NCBI GenBank assembly: GCA_013373015.1 | Contig: JABXIQ010000002.1 | Location: 1 to 64,000 of the forward strand | Reading direction: 5' to 3' | Length of the DNA stretch: 64,000 nt | DNA from: Kangiellaceae bacterium | Lineage (GTDB): Bacteria; Pseudomonadota; Gammaproteobacteria; Enterobacterales; Kangiellaceae | Shown here: positions 54,675 to 62,693 of the stretch, one piece after another | Position numbering within the stretch: the stretch's first letter is position 1 | Layout: each line of letters opens with the position of its first letter | Translations under genes and position numbers: made by a program | The notes under the pieces: generated by a model | The model's input: only the letters and a program-made list of their open reading frames with translations | What the model was told of the DNA's origin: nothing | The model's database searches: none

Positions 54675-54703
54675 GAAAAAAGCCTGCAGATGCAGGCTTT
54701 TTT
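54675..54703. terminator. Bidirectional terminator
   Basis: AAAAAAGCCTGCAGATGCAGGCTTTTTTA between convergent genes. Confidence 0.88.
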
Positions 54704-54720
54704 ACGTTCAATAATTGCAG

Positions 54721-54993
54721 TTACATTACAGAAGATAACTTCACTGTTTTACCGCAATGTTTAGATTCCACCTTAAAGATAACATCTTTCTTCTTACCAC
54801 TATCTGCTTTGCTGACTGCTTTACCAGGCTTACAGCTAAAAGAAGTGCTGCCACCTTTGTTTAAGGTTACAAAGCCCGTGCCTGTATGAATACTGACTTT
54901 GTTACCCGTATCATTGATAAGTTTTACGTTAGCCGCAAAAGCTGACAAAGGCGTTAAAGCGATGATAGCTGCAAGAGTTGTTAGTTTTTTCAT
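54721..54993 (-). CDS. Small secreted protein of unknown function
   Basis: Start taken at MKKLTTLAAIIALTPLSAFAA (signal peptide), ~90 aa with two Cys. Confidence 0.65.
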   Translation of the reverse strand: MKKLTTLAAIIALTPLSAFAANVKLINDTGNKVSIHTGTGFVTLNKGGSTSFSCKPGKAVSKADSGKKKDVIFKVESKHCGKTVKLSSVM

Positions 54994-55081
54994 TGTAATC
55001 CCCATAATGTTTTTATTAGATGTCTATTAAGCCAAATATTGTGGAGCATTTCAACAAAGTATAGCCGATGCGCAGCAATTC

Positions 55082-55615
55082 TTAATTGATATACTCAAAA
55101 ATCTTAACAACTCGCGTCACACCTGAAATATTACGTGCTACTAGTGCAGCTTTATCGCCTTCCTCACGAGTCACCAAGCCCATAAGGAAAACTTCACCAG
55201 CTTCGGTGATGACTTTAATACGTTTTGAATCTAGGCCTTTTTCGGCAGCTAAACTGGATTTGACTTTTGTGGTGATCCACGAATCGCTAATGGTACTGAC
55301 TTCCTCTGGGTTAGCCACTCGTAATTCATTAAAAACTTTACGGATAACAGGGATGCCATTTATTGATTGCGAGGCTTGGGCTTTAACATCTTCACTAGGG
55401 ACTTGGCCGTAGATTAGAACGTATAAGTTGTGGCTTTCAACGCCAATAAATGCAGGTTGGTTATTTAATTCAATAGGTTCAAGGATATCTTCTACTTGAC
55501 CTTCTATACTTTGATCTTCGGCAAATGTTCCGAAAGTTGTACAACCAGAAGTAAGTAGCGCAAAAGCAGCGCTAGCAATCAATAGTTTTAATGAGCGAGT
55601 TGTTTTCATATCAGT
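55082..55615 (-). CDS. dolP: BON-domain lipoprotein (DolP/YraP-like)
   Basis: Lipobox LLTSGCTTFG; two BON domains (SWITTKVKSSLAAEKGLDSKRIKVITEAGEVFLMGLVTREEGDKA); next to diaA. Confidence 0.9.
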   Translation of the reverse strand, partial: TDMKTTRSLKLLIASAAFALLTSGCTTFGTFAEDQSIEGQVEDILEPIELNNQPAFIGVESHNLYVLIYGQVPSEDVKAQASQSINGIPVIRKVFNELRVANPEEVSTISDSWITTKVKSSLAAEKGLDSKRIKVITEAGEVFLMGLVTREEGDKAALVARNISGVTRVVKIFEYIN

Positions 55616-55668
55616 TTCTCTACATTTCTTTTGTTGTAGTCCGAAGCATTGATTATTAATCAATAACT

Positions 55669-56274
<606 letters not shown>

Positions 56275-56290
56275 TCATGTTGCAGCAAAG

Positions 56291-56686
56291 TTACCAAGCT
56301 GATACTTGAAAGGCATCTTTAAGCCAGTTGGCTTGTAAATTGTTATTGTCTAATGTTACGGAAACAACATCGAAACGACAATTAAGTTGTTGATATTTTT
56401 TCATATTTTGCAGGAAAACCTGCGCAGTTTTAATGATTTTTTGCTGTTTATTGTAATCAACTGTTTCAGCGCCCGAGCCGAAGCGTAAATCCTTACGGTA
56501 GCGAACTTCAATAAAAACCAAGCAATCTTGATGTAACATGATCAAGTCTATTTCACCATAACGAGAATGATAATTAGACTCGATTAATTGTAGCTTGTGA
56601 TTTTTGAGAAAATTTAAGGCAAATCGTTCAATTTTTTTGCCTAGATCCCGAGTGAGTATTGTCTTCAACATGGCTTCCTTGCCCAT
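56291..56686 (-). CDS. yraN: UPF0102 family protein YraN
   Basis: IESNYHSRYGEIDLIMLHQDCLVFIEVRYRKDLRFGSGAETV. Confidence 0.92.
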   Translation of the reverse strand: MGKEAMLKTILTRDLGKKIERFALNFLKNHKLQLIESNYHSRYGEIDLIMLHQDCLVFIEVRYRKDLRFGSGAETVDYNKQQKIIKTAQVFLQNMKKYQQLNCRFDVVSVTLDNNNLQANWLKDAFQVSAW

Positions 56687-56695
56687 TGTTTGTGA

Positions 56696-58534
56696 TTAGT
56701 TTACTGGGATGATATTACCTTGATTATACTGTCCCCATGCTAATTGACGTACGATGTTGCCATCACGATCCATAAACAATATGCCTGACAGCCCATCAAT
56801 TGAGTAATCAGACATTGCTGATAATTGAGATAATTCAGGCATCAGTAAATAGGCATCATGGCCTAAGGCAAAAAAGCGTGCCATAGCATTGGTTGAATTA
56901 GGGATCAGCTTACTGAAGCTCGATTTGGTCGCACGAATGTTGCTAGTGCTACCAATCATCCAGGGCGCATCTGTGAACATGATACCTTCAAGATCATTAT
57001 CACGAGTACGACTACTGCTACCGTTGTAGATAGTTGATGTAGCGTAAACTGGTAAATTGTAAGCGTAATAATAGTTCAAGTAAGGTTTTATGATGCGTGC
57101 TTCTTTAGCTTTGGCGACCATAAAAATAAAATCAGCATTTGAGCTACCTTGACCAGAAGACTCAATCGGCACGTTCAATAAATTCTGTAGCTCTGAGGTG
57201 CGCTTTTCTGAGCGATCAGCTCCTAACATCCCCATGATTGCAGATTTAGGATTTTGCCCATTCGACATATCGGCAATTTTGACTATTGAACCGCCAAGGC
57301 TTTGAAATTCTTCAATAAATGCTTTAGTGGCACGTTCTCCAACACTGTTATCAGCGTTAATTATAAAGGCTCGATTTTGGTTTTTGCGCATAGCATATTG
57401 CGCAATTTGTCGAGCTTCATCTTCAATGGGTAAGCCAAATTGGTAAAAGTTTGAAGGGCCATACGCATTCTCTAAGCGATTTAGCGCTAATGTAGGGATT
57501 GGTAGGTTGCGATAGGTGGCAATATCGTCAATATTGCGTTTGGTCAATGGGCCAACCACAAAATCAACCCCTTCATCCATGGCGCGACGATAAAGAGTAT
57601 CCATTGAGTCGCCAGCAGCGCTGTCGTAAACAACGATATCGGCTGTTTCGGACGAACTATTACCTTTTTCATAATGAGCTGCTAAGAAACCATCGCGAAT
57701 GACAGAGCCAACAGCCGCCAAACGACCTGACAGAGGCACAAATAAAGCAACTTTAGTTGGCGCTATCATATCAATCTCGCCTAATTGCTGGATTTGTTGA
57801 TTGACGTAATTTATCGCTGGATGGCCAACATAGAGTTCTTGCCAGTCTTTCATGGCTCCAGACAAACTGCGCGGGTTGCGTGCGTAGCGATGTTGAATGA
57901 TCGCCATGTCTAACCAACCTAATTCTTTATTGGTACGGGCGCGCTCACGTTTTAATTCAATTGCTCCTGCAGGAGATTGCATGAGTTCTTGCCATGCTTT
58001 TTCATGCTGCTGAGTCACTTGCGCGACACTTTCAAATAAATCATCTGCATTGATACGCTGTACTGCAGCATCAGCAAGACGGTTGTTGGCGGCAAGTGCA
58101 TCGGCCATTAATACTTGGTAATGAGCATTCCAACGCATACTGTGTGAATCTGGGTTAGAGACAGCTTGTAACGAACGAATAGCTTCAAAAGCTTTTTTCT
58201 GCTTGAGTGCAGATTCGCCCATTAACATATAGTAAGCATCGCGATCAGAAAGAGGCAGTTGAGTTGGCTGGAAACTGCGTAGAACATTGTAGGCTTCAGC
58301 AAAGCGCTGTTGGCTGGCGTAAGCCGCTGCAGCTTGTAGTTTATATGGAGCTTGCGCGCTTCCATCACGTTTGCTGGCTTCTGATAAATAATAGTCAGCA
58401 CTGCGAGCACTGTTGTTTCCATACACTGACTCGCTTTGGCGAGGACTGGTTCGAGGCTGAGTGGTGATACAAGAAGCCAAGAAAAGAACACTAAAACCTA
58501 ATAATAAGTTCTTGTTTATGCGCATTTTTGTCAT
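56696..58534 (-). CDS. lpoA: Penicillin-binding protein activator LpoA
   Basis: Lipobox FLASCITTQ; TPR N-domain plus periplasmic-binding-protein-like C-domain (KVALFVPLSGRLAAVGSVIRDGFLAAHYEKG). Confidence 0.9.
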   Translation of the reverse strand: MTKMRINKNLLLGFSVLFLASCITTQPRTSPRQSESVYGNNSARSADYYLSEASKRDGSAQAPYKLQAAAAYASQQRFAEAYNVLRSFQPTQLPLSDRDAYYMLMGESALKQKKAFEAIRSLQAVSNPDSHSMRWNAHYQVLMADALAANNRLADAAVQRINADDLFESVAQVTQQHEKAWQELMQSPAGAIELKRERARTNKELGWLDMAIIQHRYARNPRSLSGAMKDWQELYVGHPAINYVNQQIQQLGEIDMIAPTKVALFVPLSGRLAAVGSVIRDGFLAAHYEKGNSSSETADIVVYDSAAGDSMDTLYRRAMDEGVDFVVGPLTKRNIDDIATYRNLPIPTLALNRLENAYGPSNFYQFGLPIEDEARQIAQYAMRKNQNRAFIINADNSVGERATKAFIEEFQSLGGSIVKIADMSNGQNPKSAIMGMLGADRSEKRTSELQNLLNVPIESSGQGSSNADFIFMVAKAKEARIIKPYLNYYYAYNLPVYATSTIYNGSSSRTRDNDLEGIMFTDAPWMIGSTSNIRATKSSFSKLIPNSTNAMARFFALGHDAYLLMPELSQLSAMSDYSIDGLSGILFMDRDGNIVRQLAWGQYNQGNIIPVN

Positions 58535-58640
58535 AATTCCATTTCTCATAAAATAATTATCAATATTTTAGGCGCTATTGCCGATTTAGGCAAAGCGACT
58601 TGAGCACAAAGCAGGCAAAATAACGCGAGGAAATGCAGAT

Positions 58641-59510
58641 TTGACACAAAATCACAAACCACAAGACGCACATCCATCATCTGGTTGTTTGTTTGTCGTA
58701 GCAACCCCGATTGGTAATTTCGATGATATGTCTGCCAGAGCCATTCAAACTTTACAGCAGGTTGACTTAATCTGCGCTGAAGATACGCGTCATAGCCAGC
58801 GTTTAATGCAATATTTCTCCATCCATACTCCAATGCTATCGCTACATGAGCATAACGAGGAAGCGCGTATTGAACAAATCGCCGATAAGCTAACTGCTGG
58901 ACAGAATATTGCTTTAATTTCTGACGCAGGAACGCCTTTGATCAGTGATCCTGGTTTTAAGTTAGTCAGAGGTTTGCGACAAAAGGGTTTTAAGATTTCT
59001 CCTATACCTGGTGCTAGTGCCATTATCACTGCTCTTTCTGTCGCCGGTTTAGCAACCGATAGTTTTAGCTTTTGGGGCTTTTTGCCTTCCAAAAGTGGTG
59101 CCCGACAGCAAAAGTTTGAGCAATTGGCTGAACATAGTGAAACGTTAGTTTTTTACGAATCATCCCATCGAATTGTGGCTTGTTTGCAGGATTTACAAAG
59201 TGTCATGCCCACTAGAAATATTGTTATCGCCCGCGAGCTGACCAAAACCTTTGAAACCATTTTAAGTGGTCAAGTTGAAGCTGTTTTACAGCAAGTTGAG
59301 CAAGATGGTGATCAACAAAAAGGCGAGTTTGTGTTAATGGTGCAAGGCGCTACTGAGCAGGTTTCAGAAATCAGCAGTGATGCAAAGAAATTACTCAGTG
59401 CGCTGCTGGAGGAATTACCGCCTAATAAAGCTGCTAAGATTGTCGCCAACGTCACAGGCTTGAAGAAAAAAGACCTTTATCAATGGGCTCTAGAACAAAA
59501 AAATACGTAA
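58641..59510 (+). CDS. rsmI: 16S rRNA (cytidine(1402)-2'-O)-methyltransferase
   Basis: GCLFVVATPIGNFDDMSARAIQTLQQVDLICAEDTRHSQRLM. TTG start. Confidence 0.95.
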   Translation: MTQNHKPQDAHPSSGCLFVVATPIGNFDDMSARAIQTLQQVDLICAEDTRHSQRLMQYFSIHTPMLSLHEHNEEARIEQIADKLTAGQNIALISDAGTPLISDPGFKLVRGLRQKGFKISPIPGASAIITALSVAGLATDSFSFWGFLPSKSGARQQKFEQLAEHSETLVFYESSHRIVACLQDLQSVMPTRNIVIARELTKTFETILSGQVEAVLQQVEQDGDQQKGEFVLMVQGATEQVSEISSDAKKLLSALLEELPPNKAAKIVANVTGLKKKDLYQWALEQKNT

Positions 59511-59666
59511 AAGTGTAGCTTTTAGCAAAGTCAGCGCGTCTAAAAGATGTAAGATAAATAAAGTGACTTACTGTAAAGATATAGGAACCAAACTAATCAA
59601 TCTGTATCAAAAGAGTAAGAGCATCCTTAGTAATATAAGGGCTAACTAAAGTCCGATAAGGAGAAA

Positions 59667-60188
59667 ATGATGAAACGAATGATCCCCTACAAAGCATTGA
59701 AGTTATTAAATGTCTCAATATTAAGCACGCTATTGATTCTGCCTTTTACACTAGCTCAAGCAGGCCAAATCAAAGTGGTTTGGAATGATTTTGATGAATA
59801 TACCGATGTTAGACCCTCTAATGAAACCAAAGGTAGTTTCCACAAGCGAGTGAAGAAATATTTAGAAAAATATTTTGCTGAATTAGAGCAACAACTTCCG
59901 GAAAATTATCAACTACAATTGATTATTAAAGATGTCGATCTGGCTGGTGATGTTCGCTACGGTATGCAAGATTTAAGAATTATCAAGCGCATCCACTTTC
60001 CCAAATTTAATTTAGATTACAAACTGTTAGATGCCAATGGTAATATCGTCAGCCAAGATTCCAAGCGGATTAAAGATATGACCTTTTTAGATGGTATTCA
60101 CAGTCGAAGCAAGGATCGAATAAATTTCTATTACGAGAAAAAGCTGCTCGAAGATTGGTTTAATAAGGATTTAGTCGCTAAATTATAG
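59667..60188 (+). CDS. DUF3016-like secreted protein
   Basis: Signal peptide then QIKVVWNDFDEYTDVRPSNETKGSFHKRVKKYLEKYFAELEQQLPENYQLQLIIKDVDLAGDVRYG. Confidence 0.75.
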   Translation: MMKRMIPYKALKLLNVSILSTLLILPFTLAQAGQIKVVWNDFDEYTDVRPSNETKGSFHKRVKKYLEKYFAELEQQLPENYQLQLIIKDVDLAGDVRYGMQDLRIIKRIHFPKFNLDYKLLDANGNIVSQDSKRIKDMTFLDGIHSRSKDRINFYYEKKLLEDWFNKDLVAKL

Positions 60189-60210
60189 AGAGTTTACGAC
60201 TGTCAAAAAT

Positions 60211-60246
60211 TAAAGGTAGGCCATCGATGGCTTGCCTTTTTTTTTG
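60211..60246 (+). terminator. Rho-independent terminator upstream of rnpB
   Basis: AAAGGTAGGCCATCGATGGCTTGCCTTTTTTTTT. Confidence 0.75.
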
Positions 60247-60267
60247 CATTAGCGCAAACTGCGCGCT

Positions 60268-60753
60268 GAAGCTGGCCAGACAGTCGCTGCCTGTCATTTG
60301 ATGGGGGGAGGAAAGTCCGGACTTCACAGAGCAGGGTGCCAGGTAACGCCTGGGCGGCGAAAGCCGACGACAAGTGCAGCAGAAAAAATACCGCCGATGG
60401 CCGGGGAGTTGCCTAAAGTAAAGTTAAGAAACTGACGAGGCAAAACTTAGCGAAAACGCGCAGTTTATAATCATAAATGAGCATTTGAGTTAAGATTTTA
60501 ACGAAGTCAGATCGAAAAATTTGCTTTAGGCAACTTCTCGGCACAGGTAAGGTTGAAATGGTGCGGTAAGAGCGCACCGCATTGCTGGTAACAGTATATG
60601 GCGAGGTAAACTCCACCCGAAGCAAGACCAAATAGGGTTCCGTATGGCGTGGCTCGCGTTGGAACCGGGTAGGTTGCTGGAGCTATCGAGTGATTGATAG
60701 CCTAGACGAATGACTGTCCAAGACAGAATCCGGCTTATCGGCCAGCTTCACTA
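60268..60753 (+). ncRNA. rnpB: RNase P RNA (bacterial class A) with expanded P12
   Basis: gaagctggccagacagtc...ggggggaggaaagtccggacttcacagagcagggtgccaggtaacgcctgggcggcgaaagccgacgacaagtgcagcagaa...ccgccgatggcc...caggtaaggttgaaatggtgcggtaagagcgcaccgc...gtaaactccacccgaagcaagaccaaatagg...cctagacgaatgactgtccaagacagaatccggcttatcggccagcttcac; aligns to E. coli M1 RNA throughout. P1 strands gaagctggcc/ggccagcttc are perfectly complementary. Confidence 0.97.
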
Positions 60754-61003
60754 TAATTTTGTCATTTACCACGGCACTCGCTTTGGTCGCCCGCGAAAGC
60801 GGGAATCTGACTATGTTTGAAGTCGTCGTTCATCGAATGACTGTCCAAGACGCTTTTCATAAAGAGAAGCGGCTTATCGGCCAGTTTCACTATTATTTTG
60901 TTATTTACCACGGCACTCGCCTTGGTCGCCCGCGAAAGCGGGAATCTGACTATGTTTGAGGTCGTCATTCATCGAATGACTGTCCAAGACGCTTTTCATA
61001 AGA
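60707..61003 (+). repeat. Tandem repeat of the rnpB 3' end (period 139 bp; about 2.2 copies)
   Basis: cgaatgactgtccaagac at 60707, 60834 and 60973; ggcttatcggccag(c/t)ttcact at 60732 and 60871; ...cgcccgcgaaagcgggaatctgactatgtttga(a/g)gtcgtc(g/a)ttcat at the end of both full copies. Confidence 0.95.
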
Positions 61004-61199
61004 TATATCGGATTAGATTGTAAAAAATTGCCCGTTTTGATACCAAAACGACCAACGGAAATCCCTTTAGGGGCATCGGAATTCCGAGGGATCATGCACT
61101 TTATGGCCGCCTTTACTATGGTATTAGCCGTAAAATCGACACTTCACTTTTTTTACTTTTAGAATCATATTGTTACAATCGAATTCTGGTATTCTTATG

Positions 61200-61901
61200 T
61201 TAGGCGATTACCCAGTGAGGGAGAAAGATGGTAATTAAAGATCCAGTCAGAAATATCGTAAACCAAACCGCTCTTCCTGAAGGTTTTCCTACGCATGCCC
61301 ATGAATCAGAGTTTTGGGAAAGTTTGGGTAGAACTGTTGCCACATTTGGATTTCTAGAAGAAGTATTGCTGAAAGCCATTTTTGCTTTTACTGCTACCAC
61401 GGAGTACAGCGAAGATGAAATTGAAGAGGCATATTCAAAGTGGGTTCCTAAGCTAGAAAGGTCTCTGTCTGATCAACTTGGCTCGTTAATAGATACCTAT
61501 GGAAAGTCTGTTCGCGATAATTTGTCTGCGACAATAGAAAATCTTGATGTCCTACTAAATGACCTTCGTGCCGCATCAAAAATTCGGAATGTTTTGTGTC
61601 ATGGGTCATGGCGTATGCCAGATAGTAACGGGAAGTCAGTTCCGTTTTTTGTAAATCGTCAGAAAGAGATATTTGAAACCCCAATTGATGTTTCTTTTCT
61701 AAATCAGGTTCAGAAGCATGCGGTAGAGTTAACCTGTGCAGTAATTAATACTGTAACCCACATGGGCTGGCAGTTCCCAAGTTGTAACGGAGTGGGTGAA
61801 CCAGTTTGGAGTTAAATATCCAGCAACGTCGCCTAACAAGTGCGGGCACAATCAGCCACTGGCGTGGCTTGGATTCGCTTCGCTCGCCCGTGCCGCAAGC
61901 G
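61200..61901 (+). mobile_element. Putative solitary integron gene cassette
   Basis: Left junction G^TTAGGC (61199-61205), single ORF with SD, then attC with R''=GCCTAAC (61831-61837) and R'=G^TTAAAT (61901-61907). The left-end TTAGGC is the exact complement of R'', as expected of a circularised cassette. Confidence 0.82.
61228..61815 (+). CDS. Cassette-encoded protein with HEPN-like R-x4-H motif
   Basis: 195 aa, SD gagggag, mostly alpha-helical look, motif KIRNVLCHGSW. Confidence 0.75.
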   Translation: MVIKDPVRNIVNQTALPEGFPTHAHESEFWESLGRTVATFGFLEEVLLKAIFAFTATTEYSEDEIEEAYSKWVPKLERSLSDQLGSLIDTYGKSVRDNLSATIENLDVLLNDLRAASKIRNVLCHGSWRMPDSNGKSVPFFVNRQKEIFETPIDVSFLNQVQKHAVELTCAVINTVTHMGWQFPSCNGVGEPVWS

Positions 61902-61907
61902 TTAAAT
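61831..61907 (+). other. attC integron recombination site
   Basis: GCCTAAC-AA-GTGCGGGCAC...GTGCCGCA-AGC-GTTAAAT; the L''/L' arms pair with one unpaired (extrahelical) base; 77 bp. Confidence 0.83.
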
Positions 61908-62498
61908 AACTTCCAACTGCCTATCATGCCATTTGCTTAATGTTATCAAGGCAATAATGGCTCCTAATAAGGCTAATCCCATATCGGATTGGGTGTCCCA
62001 GACGTATCCTTGTGTACCTAGAAATGCTTCGGCATCTTCGCCTGAAAGTAGGGCTACCCACCATTCTATAAGTTCGTAGAAAGCGCTAAAAGCTAAGCAA
62101 AAACAAATGGTTAGGAAATCCCTCCACCAGTTACCATTAACCACATTGTGTCTGATAAAGACTTCGCGGGCGATGATTGCGGGGATAAAACCTTGGGCAA
62201 AATGGCCAACTTTGTCGTAGTTGTTACGTTCTGAACCCATCCATTCGGCAATGGTGTCGAATAGCGGCACTTCTGCGTAGGTGTAGTGGCCACCGATCAT
62301 CAGAATAACGCAGTGGATCAATATTAGGACGTATGTGAGTTGGGTTAGCCTGAATTTGTGGTAGCTAATTGCCAAAATGATTAAGCCAATAATGGCGGGT
62401 AGAACTTCTAGGAACCAAGTGAACTGATCTTTGGGGTTGATGGCTGACCATAGCAAAACGGCAAAAAATATCGTTAGCCAGATAACTTTTTTGAGCAT
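61902..62498 (-). CDS. DUF2238/YjdF-like polytopic membrane protein (paralogue 2)
   Basis: IGGHYTYAEVPLFDTIAEWMGSERNNYDKVGHFAQGFIPAIIAREVFIR...AEAFLGTQGYVWDTQSDM. Confidence 0.82.
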   Translation of the reverse strand: MLKKVIWLTIFFAVLLWSAINPKDQFTWFLEVLPAIIGLIILAISYHKFRLTQLTYVLILIHCVILMIGGHYTYAEVPLFDTIAEWMGSERNNYDKVGHFAQGFIPAIIAREVFIRHNVVNGNWWRDFLTICFCLAFSAFYELIEWWVALLSGEDAEAFLGTQGYVWDTQSDMGLALLGAIIALITLSKWHDRQLEVI

Positions 62499-62693
62499 GA
62501 TCACCTCTTCAATTGGTCTTTTTACAATTAAAAGTCTCATAAATCATACCTTAACTTAAAGTAAATTCTAACTTTAATCTCTAATTTTATGATAAATAAG
62601 CAGTTTATTTTTTAATGTTTGTTAGTGCTAACTAACATTCGCTAAGTGTTTGTAAAAAAAGGACATTTTTCACATTTCTCATGCAAATTTGCC

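Noticed and set aside
58546-58833. Minus ORF 58546-58833
   Set aside because: Antisense to rsmI start and intergenic region; no support.
60707-61003. Possible CRISPR-like array at the tandem repeats
   Set aside because: Period 139 bp, repeats longer than spacers, homologous to the rnpB 3' end, no cas genes.
60759-61095. ORFs 60759-60959(+), 60762-60968(-), 60901-61095(-) with repeated peptide KSVLDSHSMNDD(F/L)KHSQIPAFAGDQ
   Set aside because: They translate the rnpB tail repeats; the repetition is at DNA level and the frames are not plausible genes.
61902-62540. DUF2238 gene as a second integron cassette
   Set aside because: No second attC or GTTRRRY junction found on its far side (62.5-62.7 kb).
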